From JBJXFY01 sp046155815 (GTDB lineage Bacteria; Verrucomicrobiota; Verrucomicrobiia; Limisphaerales; CAIMTB01), in contig JBJXFY010000210.1 in NCBI GenBank assembly GCA_046155815.1, positions 1-39,688 on the forward strand: 39,688 bases of DNA. Direction: 5' to 3'. Below are positions 24,486-33,593 of the stretch, one piece after another (position 1 is the first letter of the stretch; each line of letters starts with the position of its first letter). The position numbers and the translations under genes are program-made. The notes beneath the pieces were generated by a model. The model did not search any database. It was not told where the DNA came from and worked only from the letters and a program-made list of their open reading frames with translations.

Positions 24486-25508
24486 ATGTCCGCCCCCGAG
24501 GTTCCACCGGCCGCCGCCCTGCGGCTTGAACGCGCGCTCGAGCGCGGCCGGCTCGGGCACGGGTGGCTCTTCACCGGGCCCGAGGAGGCGGCGCTGGCCG
24601 CCACGGCGCGGCACCTGGCGGCGCTCCTGGTCTGCGCGCAGCCGCCCCGGCGCGCGGCCAACGGCCTGCCGCTCGCGGCCTGCGGATCCTGCGCCGCCTG
24701 CCGCCGGGTGGCGCTGGACGAGCATCCCGACGTGGCCTGGGTGCGGCCGGAGAGCAAGACGCGCGTGGTGCGCGTGGAGCAGGTGCGGGAGCTGATCCGC
24801 CTCATGCAGCTCAAGCCGGCCGAGGCGCCGCACAAGCTCGGCATCGTGGCCGCCGCGCATCGCATGAACGAGGAAGGGGCGAACACCTTCTTGAAAACCC
24901 TTGAGGAGCCGCCGCCGCGCACCGTGCTGGTGCTGCTCTCGACCGAGCCGGACCGGCTGCTCGAGACGATCCGCTCACGCTGCCAGCGGCTGGCGCTGTC
25001 GGACACGGGCGGGAATGCCGCGGCGGGAGCGGCCTGGCTGGCAGGCTTCGCCTTGGCGGCGGCCGGGACGGGGAGCTCCCTGCTCGACCGGTACCGGCTG
25101 TTGGACGTGCTGCTGGCGCACCTGAAGGCGACGCGGGAAACGGTCGCGGCGGAACTGGGCGCGCAGTCGGCGCTGGAGCGTTACGACGACCTTGATCCGA
25201 ACCTTCGGGAGCATTTCGAGGGCGAGCTGGCGGCGGCGATCGAGGGCGAGTTCCGCCGCCGTCGCGGGGACGCGCTGGCCGCGCTCGAATGGTGGCTCCG
25301 CGACATCTGGCTGCTGTGCCTCGCGCAGGCGGAGGGGCTGCTGAGCCTGCCCGCGCTGGCGCCGCACAGCCGCGTCGTGGCGCGGCGGCTCCAGCCCGCG
25401 GACGCCGACGCCAACCTCGCCTCCATGGCCGAGGCCCGGCGCCTGCTGCACACGAACGTGCAGGAGGCGCTGGTGCTCGAGGTGGCGCTGCTCAAGCTGA
25501 AGCTGTGA
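24486..25508 (+). CDS. holB: DNA polymerase III delta' subunit
   Basis: 340 residues. The clamp-loader AAA+ start GHGWLFTGP is followed by a degenerate P-loop lacking the GKS, as is usual for delta', which does not hydrolyse ATP. A four-Cys zinc module is present (Cys50, Cys66, Cys69, Cys72 in CGSCAACRR). Other clamp-loader motifs: VRVEQVRELIRLMQLKP, RMNEEGANTFLKTLEEPP (the delta'/gamma core) and the SRC motif in IRSRCQRL. It works in the tau3-delta-delta' complex loading the beta clamp during replication. The stop overlaps the GTG of the next gene (GTGA). No defect seen. Confidence 0.92.
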   Translation: MSAPEVPPAAALRLERALERGRLGHGWLFTGPEEAALAATARHLAALLVCAQPPRRAANGLPLAACGSCAACRRVALDEHPDVAWVRPESKTRVVRVEQVRELIRLMQLKPAEAPHKLGIVAAAHRMNEEGANTFLKTLEEPPPRTVLVLLSTEPDRLLETIRSRCQRLALSDTGGNAAAGAAWLAGFALAAAGTGSSLLDRYRLLDVLLAHLKATRETVAAELGAQSALERYDDLDPNLREHFEGELAAAIEGEFRRRRGDALAALEWWLRDIWLLCLAQAEGLLSLPALAPHSRVVARRLQPADADANLASMAEARRLLHTNVQEALVLEVALLKLKL

Positions 25509-26827
25509 AGCCACGTCCTGATCCGGCGGCGGGCCATGCGGGCGCAGCGCTGGCCGGGCTGTTCGGCCTGCTGCTCGGGGTGGCGCTGCTGAAGCTCGGC
25601 AATCCCGTCATCCTTGACCCTCTGATCGAGACGCCGGGGAACCTTGCCGAATGGCGGGCGTTCGCCTGGCCGGTGCGCTTCGGCCATCTCGGCCTGGCCC
25701 TGGTGCTCGTGGCCGCCGTGCCGTTGCTGCGCTGGCCGGCGGGCGTGCCGCGCTGGTGGCCGGGGGCGCTGGCGTTCTGGCTGGGGTGGCAGGTGTTGGC
25801 GGCGCTGGCGACAGGTTGGCCGATGGCGACGCGACTGGTGCTGCCGCATTTTCTGGCGTGCGGGGTGTGCTTCGCGGTCGGGCTGGCGGCGCTGGCGCGG
25901 GTGCCGGAGACGCGGGTGTTCTTCCTCTGCCTCGCGGCGGCGCTGGCGGGCGTGATCGCGCTGGGCTTCGAGCAGCATTTCGGCGGCCTGGCGGCGACGC
26001 GCAGGATGATGATCGAGCAAAGCGGCGGGCAGCTTCCCCCGGAGATGCTGGCCCGGCTGGAGCGTGGACGGATTTTTTCAACGCTGGTCTATCCAAACGC
26101 CTTGGCCGGGGCGCTGCTGCTGTTGTTGCCGGTCGCGCTGGTGACGGCATGGCGGATGCTCGAATCCCGGGGCCCGCGGCTGGCCGGCGCCGCCGCGGGC
26201 ACACTCGGCCTGGCGGGGCTGGCCTGCCTTGTCTGGTCGGGCTCGAAGGCGGGCTGGCTGCTGGCGTTGGGCCTGGGGGCGCTGGCGGGCTGGCGGGTGC
26301 CGGTGGCACGGCGCTGGCGCGTGGCGGCGCTGGTGGTGGCGCTGGTCGCGGGGCTGGCGTTCTTCGTGGTGCGCTACCGGGAGCGGCTGGCGGACCCGAC
26401 GAGCGTGGTGGCGCGCCTCGAGTACTGGCGCGCGGCGGCGCGCGCGGCGGCGGCGCGCCCGCTGTTCGGGCTCGGGCCGGGCGGCTTCAAGGACTTCTTC
26501 GCGCGGACCAAGCCGGCGGAGGCGGAGATGGCGCGGCTGGCGCACAACGACTTTCTCCAGCAGGCAAGCGACTCCGGGCTGCCCGGCGCGCTGGCCTACG
26601 CGGTGTTCGTGGCGGGCGGGCTGGCGTGGCTGGCGCGGCGCGCCTGGCGAGATGGCGACCTGCGCCAGCGGGCGGTTTGGCTGGGGCTGCTGGGGTGGTT
26701 TGCCCAAGGGCTGGTGGAGTTCGGGCTGTACCTGCCGGCGACGGCCTGGACGGCGTTTGCACTCTTCGGCTGGCTCGCGGGCACGGCTGCGGCGGGTGGC
26801 GAGCGAAAAAGTTGGGCGGCGAAATGA
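25505..26827 (+). CDS. O-antigen ligase-like polytopic membrane protein (Wzy_C)
   Basis: 440 residues from the GTG that overlaps the holB stop. About ten to twelve hydrophobic segments are seen. The Wzy_C/O-antigen-ligase core is recognisable: VWSGSKAGWLLALGLGALAG (the S-K/R membrane entry), then a large loop with RLEYWRAAARAAAARPLFGL, GPGGFKDFF and RLAHNDFLQQASDSGLPGAL, including the His-Asn-Asp of the ligase signature. Such proteins join a polysaccharide to lipid A core or to a protein, but the family also includes bicarbonate-like and unknown members. Partner genes (epimerase, waaA) lie upstream. Sharing an operon with holB may be only packing. Confidence 0.8.
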   Translation: MKPRPDPAAGHAGAALAGLFGLLLGVALLKLGNPVILDPLIETPGNLAEWRAFAWPVRFGHLGLALVLVAAVPLLRWPAGVPRWWPGALAFWLGWQVLAALATGWPMATRLVLPHFLACGVCFAVGLAALARVPETRVFFLCLAAALAGVIALGFEQHFGGLAATRRMMIEQSGGQLPPEMLARLERGRIFSTLVYPNALAGALLLLLPVALVTAWRMLESRGPRLAGAAAGTLGLAGLACLVWSGSKAGWLLALGLGALAGWRVPVARRWRVAALVVALVAGLAFFVVRYRERLADPTSVVARLEYWRAAARAAAARPLFGLGPGGFKDFFARTKPAEAEMARLAHNDFLQQASDSGLPGALAYAVFVAGGLAWLARRAWRDGDLRQRAVWLGLLGWFAQGLVEFGLYLPATAWTAFALFGWLAGTAAAGGERKSWAAK

Positions 26828-26834
26828 AATCGTG

Positions 26835-26862
26835 TTGCGGGCGGGGCGACTGTTTCTAGACT
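26835..26862 (+). promoter_or_regulatory. Possible sigma-70 promoter for glnA
   Basis: TTGCGG (26835-26840) and TAGACT (26857-26862) are separated by 16 bases, with 4 of 6 consensus matches in the -10. The 150-base gap before glnA is otherwise GC-rich and has no sigma-54 (-24/-12) motif that I could find. This is a by-eye call. Confidence 0.3.
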
Positions 26863-26977
26863 CGCCACCGCTTTGTCACCGCCCCGCCAATCCCGCCTCC
26901 CAACCATCCACTGAAGGACGTTGGCGGCGGATGTCCTCCGCGCGCGCGGTCCAGTCCCTCAACCCCGTATTTCACCC

Positions 26978-28393
<1,416 letters not shown>

Positions 28394-28412
28394 GCCGGAG
28401 ATTGTCCACGGG

Positions 28413-28439
28413 GGCACCCCGTCGCGGGGTGCCTTTTTT
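28413..28439 (+). terminator. Rho-independent terminator after glnA
   Basis: A perfect eight-base stem, GGCACCCC (28413-28420) and GGGGTGCC (28426-28433), with the loop GTCGC is followed by six Ts (28434-28439). It lies 20 bases after the glnA stop and isolates glnA from the dnaA region. Confidence 0.92.
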
Positions 28440-28440
28440 C

Positions 28441-28810
28441 GCCGCGCGATCGTGACAAGGCTGTCATTTCCAAGCATTTCGAGCCTGTGAACAACTCGGG
28501 GACAAGTGCCAAACATGTTCTGCTCGCGTAACCAGCCCCGCGGCCCTAAGAAGCCCGCCGCTCGAAACGCCGCCGCTCGGTCGAACGCCGTTCCCGTCCT
28601 TGCCCGGCCATTTCGGACCTCTATTTCAACCATTTGATGGAAAACATGTTGCGCATTTTTATCGCGATTGAAACGGCGTTTGGCCGCAGATTTCCGGCCC
28701 GGGCCGGGGCGTGCGGCCGGGCCGTCTTTCCGTCGTTGTGCAACGATCACGCACGCCCGTCTTGGCGTCGTGAATAAAACCGCCGACGACACCTCCGCGC
28801 GGCAACCTAC
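28441..28810. other. 370-base non-coding region before dnaA, candidate replication origin
   Basis: No gene was found between the glnA terminator and the dnaA start. The segment about 28620-28672 is unusually AT-rich for this window (TTGATGG, AAAACATG, CATTTTTATCGCG), as expected of an unwinding element. The nonamer AAACATGTT occurs twice, at 28511-28519 and 28642-28650. TGTGAACAA at 28486-28494 is one mismatch from the DnaA-box consensus (TTATNCACA on the other strand). TCGTTG and CAACGA form a small dyad around 28733-28746. Only one near-consensus DnaA box is visible, so the origin call is tentative; the same stretch must also carry the dnaA promoter. Confidence 0.4.
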
Positions 28811-30175
28811 ATGGAAGACGAATCGGCCAAGACGACGTGGGCAGAGGCCCTGTCGCTGCTGCGGGGCATGGCCTCCAGCAACATCTACGCGATGTGGTTT
28901 GCGCCCCTCGCCCCGGTGTCGCTCCGTGACGACACCCTGACGCTCACCGTCCCCAACGAATTCTTCGGCGTATGGGTTTCCGAGAACTACGCCGACCTCG
29001 TGCACCGTGCGCTGCTGGCCGCCACCGGGCGGCCGCTGACGGCACGCTTCCAGCCCGCCACCGGGCCGGTGGCGGTCAACGGCGCACCACCCCGCCCCGC
29101 CCCGCGTCCCCGCCCCGCACCCGCCGCGGTGCCCGAGCCGCCGGAGGAGGGGGAAACCACCAGGTTCAACCCGCTCAGCACCTTCGAGACGTTCGTGGTG
29201 GGCAACAACAATTTCGCCCATGCCGCCGCGCTGGCCGTCGCGCAGCTGCCGGGCCGCGCGTACAATCCCCTTTTCCTCTTCGGCGGCACCGGGCTCGGCA
29301 AGACGCACCTCCTCCACGCCATCGGCCAGCATGTCCGCGCCCAGCATCCCCGCGCGAGGATCGCGTACATCTCGTGCGAGCGCTTCACCAACCAGTACAT
29401 CGAGGCCCTCCAAAACGGGAAGGTGGCGAGGTTCCGGAAGCAGTTCCGCACGAAGGATGTCGTGCTCATCGATGACATCCAGTTCCTCGCCGGCAAGGAG
29501 CGCATCCAGGAGGAGTTCTTCCACACCTTCAACGAGCTTCACGAAGCCCGCCGCCAGATCGTCCTCGCCTGCGACCGTCCGGCCTCGGAGATTCAGGGGC
29601 TCCAAGAGCGTCTGGTTTCCCGCTTCGAGTGGGGCCAGGTCGCCGACCTGCATCCGCCGGACCGCGAGACGCGTTGCGCCATCCTGCGGAAGAAGGCGCG
29701 CGACAAGGGCTACCAGCTCCCGCCGGAGGTCATCGAGTTCCTCGCGGAGAACATCCAATCCAACGTCCGCCGCCTCGAGGGCGCCCTCACGCGCGTCGGC
29801 GCCTTCGCCGTGGTTCACCAGCCCGCGCTCACCGTGACGGCCGTGCGCGACCTGCTGCGCGACCTGCTCGCGGAGGAGGGCCGCCTGCGCCTCACCATCG
29901 AGTCAATCCAGCGCAGCGTCGCCGAACATTACGAGCTCCGGCTCGGGGATCTCCTCGGCCGCCGGCGGCCGGAGCACATCGTCTTCCCCCGGCAGGTCGC
30001 GATGTACCTGAGCCGTGAGATCCTCGGCAGCACCCTCAACATCATCGGCGAGGCCTTCGGCGGGCGCGACCACGGCACGGTGCTTCACGCCTGCCGCCAG
30101 GTCCGCGACCGCATGGAGACCGACGCCCAGGTCCGGAAGGTCGTCCTCCACCTTGAGCGCAAGCTGCGCGGGTAG
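28811..30175 (+). CDS. dnaA: Chromosomal replication initiator DnaA
   Basis: 454 residues with all four domains: domain I (about 1-80, WAEALSLLRGMASSNIYAMW), a Pro-rich linker (about 90-115), the AAA+ domain with FTFETFVVGNN-type entry, Walker A GGTGLGKT (158-165), Walker B VVLIDDIQFL, box VII and sensor II regions, and domain IV with FPRQVAMYLSREI and FGGRDHGTVLHACRQ. It binds DnaA boxes and unwinds the origin. In the DNA-recognition helix the usual DHTTV(I/L)HA reads DHGTVLHA, so a base-contacting Thr is Gly; this may be lineage-typical and could shift box preference. It stands in its own transcription unit, after the glnA terminator. Confidence 0.97.
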   Translation: MEDESAKTTWAEALSLLRGMASSNIYAMWFAPLAPVSLRDDTLTLTVPNEFFGVWVSENYADLVHRALLAATGRPLTARFQPATGPVAVNGAPPRPAPRPRPAPAAVPEPPEEGETTRFNPLSTFETFVVGNNNFAHAAALAVAQLPGRAYNPLFLFGGTGLGKTHLLHAIGQHVRAQHPRARIAYISCERFTNQYIEALQNGKVARFRKQFRTKDVVLIDDIQFLAGKERIQEEFFHTFNELHEARRQIVLACDRPASEIQGLQERLVSRFEWGQVADLHPPDRETRCAILRKKARDKGYQLPPEVIEFLAENIQSNVRRLEGALTRVGAFAVVHQPALTVTAVRDLLRDLLAEEGRLRLTIESIQRSVAEHYELRLGDLLGRRRPEHIVFPRQVAMYLSREILGSTLNIIGEAFGGRDHGTVLHACRQVRDRMETDAQVRKVVLHLERKLRG

Positions 30176-30222
30176 CCGCCCGGCGTTGTCCGTCGGCGCG
30201 TTCCCGCCCAACCTGCCGCGGC

Positions 30223-31224
30223 ATGGACGCCCGCCCGCCTGTCATCGAGGTCCGCGGCCTCACCAAGACCTTCCGCACCTACAAGAAGCCACCCGGCCTT
30301 CGCGGCGCGCTGAAGGGTCTGTTCTCCCGCGAGCACGAGGACGTGCACGCCGCACGCGACATCACGTTCACCGTCCGCGAAGGCGAGTTCGTCGGCTTTC
30401 TCGGGCCGAACGGCGCGGGCAAGACCACCACGCTCAAGATGCTTGCCGGCCTGCTGTACCCGACCAGTGGCGAGGCGCGCGTGCTCGGCTTCGTGCCGTG
30501 GGAACGCGCCGACGGCTACCGCCGGCAATTTGCCCTCCTGCTCGGGCAGAAGAACCAGCTCTGGTGGGATCTGCCGGCCAGCGAATCCCTCGCGCTGAAC
30601 GCCCGCATCTACGGCCTCCCCAAGGCCGATGCCGACCGGACGGTCGCCGACTTGGCCGACCTGCTCGACGTGGCACCCAAGCTCAACACGATGGTCCGCG
30701 AGCTCTCGCTCGGCGAGCGGCTGACGTGCGAGCTGATCGCCGCCCTGCTCCCCCGGCCGCGCGTGCTCTTCCGCGACGAGCCGACCATCGGCCTCGACGT
30801 CGTCTCGCAGCAGCGCGTCCGCGAGTTCCTCCGCGAGTACAACTCCCGCCATCACACCACCATCCTGCTCACGAGCCACTACATGGCCGACATCGAGGCG
30901 CTGTGCGAACGGGTCGTGGTGGTTGACCGCGGCACGCTGTTCTTCGACGGGCCATTGGCGGAGATGACGAGCCGCTTCATGCAGCACAAGCTCATCACCG
31001 TCCGCACCGAGGGCGCGTGCCCCGAGGGCAGAAACCTGACACGCTACGGCGAGGTCCTCGAGCGCACCTCGGCCGGCGTGAAGCTCAAGGTCCCGCGCGC
31101 CCGCGTCGTGCCCGTATGCAAGGCCCTGCTCGACGAGCTGCCCGTGCACGACCTCGACATCGAGGAGGTGCCCATCGAGGAGGTCATCCGGCAGATCTTC
31201 GCGCGGGAAGCGGCGGCGGCGTGA
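30223..31224 (+). CDS. ABC transporter ATP-binding protein, ABC-2/DrrA-like subfamily, no permease adjacent
   Basis: 333 residues. The N-terminal KTFRTYKKPPGLRGALKGLF and VHAARDITFTVREGEFVGFL identify the long-N-terminus ABC-2 ATPase group normally paired with two ABC-2 permeases. Walker A GPNGAGKTT is intact, and LLGQKNQLWWDLP and SHYMADIEALCERV are family features. Oddities: Walker B is VLFRDEP, with Arg184 where a hydrophobic residue is normal (codon 30772-30774), and after the signature LSLGER the usual MK is LT (Leu167, Thr168). The genes usually found downstream, encoding the membrane subunits, are absent: the next gene is an FkbM methyltransferase 61 bases on. It lies 47 bases after dnaA. 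It could pair with permeases elsewhere or be a defective remnant. Confidence 0.85.
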   Translation: MDARPPVIEVRGLTKTFRTYKKPPGLRGALKGLFSREHEDVHAARDITFTVREGEFVGFLGPNGAGKTTTLKMLAGLLYPTSGEARVLGFVPWERADGYRRQFALLLGQKNQLWWDLPASESLALNARIYGLPKADADRTVADLADLLDVAPKLNTMVRELSLGERLTCELIAALLPRPRVLFRDEPTIGLDVVSQQRVREFLREYNSRHHTTILLTSHYMADIEALCERVVVVDRGTLFFDGPLAEMTSRFMQHKLITVRTEGACPEGRNLTRYGEVLERTSAGVKLKVPRARVVPVCKALLDELPVHDLDIEEVPIEEVIRQIFAREAAAA

Positions 31225-31285
31225 ACGTCTTCGCTTGTGCCGACCGCGGCCGCCGGGTGTCATGGGCCCGGATGCTTGTCCGGAC

Positions 31286-32215
31286 ATGAAGACCCAGGTC
31301 GCGCGGATGGTCTCCCGCACTCTCGCCCTCACGCTCGGACCGCGGCGCTTCGAGGCGCTGCTTGTCCGCGCCTGCTCGTCGCCGCACTGGCGCCGGCGGC
31401 TGCGGGCCGGGGCCTTTGTGCACCCGTACACCGCCGCGCTCGAGGGACACCAGCCCCGCGCCGCCGAACTGCCCGGCTACCGGCTCTGGGTTAACATCCG
31501 CGAGCCGATCGGTTATACGCACTACTTCTACCGCACGCACATGCCGCCGCCGTTCCTCCACGGCCTGCTGGCGGAGGCGCACTCCTTCTTCGACATCGGG
31601 GCCAACATGGGAAGCTGGACGTTGTTTGCGGCGGCGGCCGGCGCGCGCACGGCCCGGGTCCACGCCTTCGAGCCCAACCCGGTCAACGCCGGGCTGATCC
31701 GCCGTTCCTTGCAGGACAACGGCTTCACGGACCGCGTGGTCCTTGACGAACGCGCCCTGTCCGAAACCACCGGTCAGCACCTTACCTTCTACCTGTCCAC
31801 GGACCCGCAGAACTCCGGGCAGTCGTCGCTGGTGAACCATGGCCATAACACCGACCCCCGCCACACCCTCGAGGTCACCACCGTCACGCTGGACGATTAC
31901 TGCGCCGGGTCCGGCGTGGAGGAGGTGGACTTCGCCAAGATTGACGTTGAGCGCGCCGAGGCGTTGGTCGTGCGCGGCATGGCCGGGCTGCTCGCCCGCC
32001 GCCGCATCCACCACCTGTACGTCGAGCTTGTGGCCGGCGACGAGGCGCACTGCCTGCTGCGCGCGGCGGGCTATGCCGGGTTCGTGGCGGACCGGACGGC
32101 GCCCGGCCGATGGCTGCCGGACGGGCAGGTGAAGGAGGGCGAATTCCTCGACCTGCTGTTCGTCAGCCCGGATCGCGCCGCGGCGTTCCGCCAACGTCAC
32201 CGCCTCGCCGGCTGA
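31286..32215 (+). CDS. FkbM-family SAM-dependent methyltransferase
   Basis: 309 residues from the chosen ATG (an in-frame ATG at 31262 is possible). The SAM-binding core is typical of the FkbM family: FFDIGANMGSWTLFAAAA (motif I), VHAFEPNPVNAGLIRRSL, VVLDERALSE, TVTLDDYC and DFAKIDVERAEALVVRGM, where the usual Gly of KIDVEGAE is Arg. FkbM enzymes O-methylate sugars or secondary metabolites; in many bacteria they modify polysaccharides. The ABC ATPase lies upstream on the same strand and the 3' end converges with an EamA gene seven bases away. Substrate unknown. Confidence 0.87.
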   Translation: MKTQVARMVSRTLALTLGPRRFEALLVRACSSPHWRRRLRAGAFVHPYTAALEGHQPRAAELPGYRLWVNIREPIGYTHYFYRTHMPPPFLHGLLAEAHSFFDIGANMGSWTLFAAAAGARTARVHAFEPNPVNAGLIRRSLQDNGFTDRVVLDERALSETTGQHLTFYLSTDPQNSGQSSLVNHGHNTDPRHTLEVTTVTLDDYCAGSGVEEVDFAKIDVERAEALVVRGMAGLLARRRIHHLYVELVAGDEAHCLLRAAGYAGFVADRTAPGRWLPDGQVKEGEFLDLLFVSPDRAAAFRQRHRLAG

Positions 32216-32222
32216 GGCCGCC

Positions 32223-33209
32223 TCAACGGCCCGCCGCCGCGCCGCCCGCGGCGGCGTCCGTCCCGCGCCGCCTGCCTCCCGCCAGCCGCGCCAGCGCCGG
32301 GGCCAGCCCCAGCGCCGGGCTCATGATCACCAGCACGCCCGCGAGGATCACCCCCGTCGCCAGCAGCGTGCGGCCGGTAATGGCCTCGCCGCCCAGCAGC
32401 GCGCCCAGCAGCACGGCCACGACGGGGTTCACGAAGGCGTAGGTCGAGACCTTGGCCGGCGTGCTCGCGCGCAGCAGCCACATGTAGGCCGTGAAGCCAA
32501 GCCACGAGCCGAACACGATCAGGTACGCCAGCGCCGCCAGCGACTCCCCGGAAACCTGCGCCCACGCGAACCGCCCCGGCTCGCCCGTCGCCGCCGCGAA
32601 GCCGAACATCACCGTGCCGCCCGCGATCATCTGCATCGCCACACCCAGCGCCGGCGAGGCCGGCTGCGGAACGTGCCGTGAGTAGATCGAGCCCGTCGCC
32701 CACGCCGCGCAGGCGAAGACCAGCGCCACGATCCCCGGCAGGCTTCCCGGCCCGACCAGCCCGCCCGGCCGCAGCAGCAGCGCCACGCCCGCGAAGCCGA
32801 CCGCGATGCCCGCCGCCGTCAGCAACGTGGGCCGCTTCCCGCCCGGCCGTGCCCATTCGCCGAGCGCGAACCACGCCGGCGCGGTTGCGATCATCAGCGC
32901 CGCCACGCTCGACGGCACGTACTGCTCCGCCCACGTGACACCGCCGTTGCCGCCCGCCAGCAGCGCCGTGCCGATGATCCCCGCGTGCTTCCAGTCCCGC
33001 GCCGCCGGCCGGGGCGCGCCGCGAAGCCTCAGGAAGCTGTACATCAGTGCGCCCGCGACGAAGAAGCGCGTCCCGGCCAGCAGCCCCGGCGGTATCGTTC
33101 CCACGCCGAGCTTGATGGCCAGGTAGGTTGAACCCCAGACGAGATAGACGGTGAGGAACGCCGCTGTCACGAGGGACCGAGGCGCGGCAATGGGAGACTC
33201 GCTGTTCAT
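32223..33209 (-). CDS. EamA/DMT-superfamily transporter (YedA/RhtA-like)
   Basis: 328 residues, ten predicted membrane helices in two EamA repeats: LTVYLVWGSTYLAIKLGV near the start, GGNGGVTWAEQYVPSSVAAL and ALMIATAPAWFALGEW in the first half, and FGSWLGFTAYMWLLR, STYAFVNPVVAVLLGALLGG in the second. Relatives export amino acids or other small metabolites; the WGSTY and NPVVAV motifs are the common signature. The ATG has AGGA nine bases upstream. An intrinsic terminator with a competing hairpin lies just upstream in its leader, so expression may be controlled by premature termination. The C-terminus is Arg/Gly/Ala-rich. Confidence 0.9.
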   Translation of the reverse strand: MNSESPIAAPRSLVTAAFLTVYLVWGSTYLAIKLGVGTIPPGLLAGTRFFVAGALMYSFLRLRGAPRPAARDWKHAGIIGTALLAGGNGGVTWAEQYVPSSVAALMIATAPAWFALGEWARPGGKRPTLLTAAGIAVGFAGVALLLRPGGLVGPGSLPGIVALVFACAAWATGSIYSRHVPQPASPALGVAMQMIAGGTVMFGFAAATGEPGRFAWAQVSGESLAALAYLIVFGSWLGFTAYMWLLRASTPAKVSTYAFVNPVVAVLLGALLGGEAITGRTLLATGVILAGVLVIMSPALGLAPALARLAGGRRRGTDAAAGGAAAGR

Positions 33210-33240
33210 GGTGTGGGATCCTTCGTCCGGAAGGCGAACC

Positions 33241-33280
33241 GGCGGGAAAAACGAAAAACCCGCCGGGCCTAGGCGGGTTT
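33241..33280 (-). terminator. Intrinsic terminator in the leader of the EamA gene, possible attenuator
   Basis: Read on the minus strand, AAACCCGCC (33280-33272) pairs with GGCGGGTTT (33264-33256) around a seven-base loop, followed by TT, CG and five Ts (33255-33247). The GGCGGG of the second arm can instead pair with CCCGCC at 33246-33241. The two hairpins are mutually exclusive, as in attenuators. The element ends about 32 bases before the EamA start. A short minus-strand ORF (33304-33381, 25 codons, MNAMAAVAPRHARKW...) ends just ahead of it and could be a leader peptide, but it has no obvious run of regulatory codons. Confidence 0.6.
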
Positions 33281-33470
33281 CGGAAACGTGCTGGCTGCTC
33301 AGTTCAACGTGCTTCCTCCCGCCCTCCGGCCACGGCCCACTTGCGGGCGTGGCGCGGCGCGACCGCGGCCATCGCATTCATGCGACGGACGGCCGGAGCC
33401 TTCAGGATGACGGTGCGGTCCAGCACGAGGCGCTGAGGCTGCGGGCCGGGCCGGCCGCCTGTCAATGCGG

Positions 33471-33569
33471 CGTGCCGGGCGAGGCCCGGCACGGATCCCG
33501 CCCGGCGCGGGACGCAGCCCGTCCGGGGATTGGCCGACGCCAAGGCCAGCCACGGGTTTGTCCCGTGGC
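33471..33569. repeat. Three consecutive GC-rich hairpins upstream of xth
   Basis: CGTGCCGGGC (33471-33480) pairs with GCCCGGCACG (33484-33493); TCCCGC (33496-33501) pairs with GCGGGA (33507-33512); GCCACGGG (33549-33556) pairs with CCCGTGGC (33562-33569). They fill the ~120 bases before the xth GTG. No T-runs follow. The rest of the 384-base gap (33210-33593) holds the EamA terminator element and no supported gene. Confidence 0.5.
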
Positions 33570-33593
33570 CGTCGCCCGGCCTACGCTGCCGCC

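Noticed and set aside
24570..24610. Loss of the Walker A lysine in the delta' subunit as a defect.
   Set aside because: A degenerate P-loop is normal for this clamp-loader subunit.
28733..28746. TCGTTGTGCAACGA as a second DnaA box.
   Set aside because: It has three mismatches from the consensus when aligned as a box, so it is listed only as a small dyad.
33304..33543. A 79-codon minus-strand frame ending in MNAMAAVAPRHARKWAVAGG.
   Set aside because: Most of it has no homology and no ribosome-binding site. Only the last 25 codons are mentioned as a possible leader peptide, so it was not called a gene.
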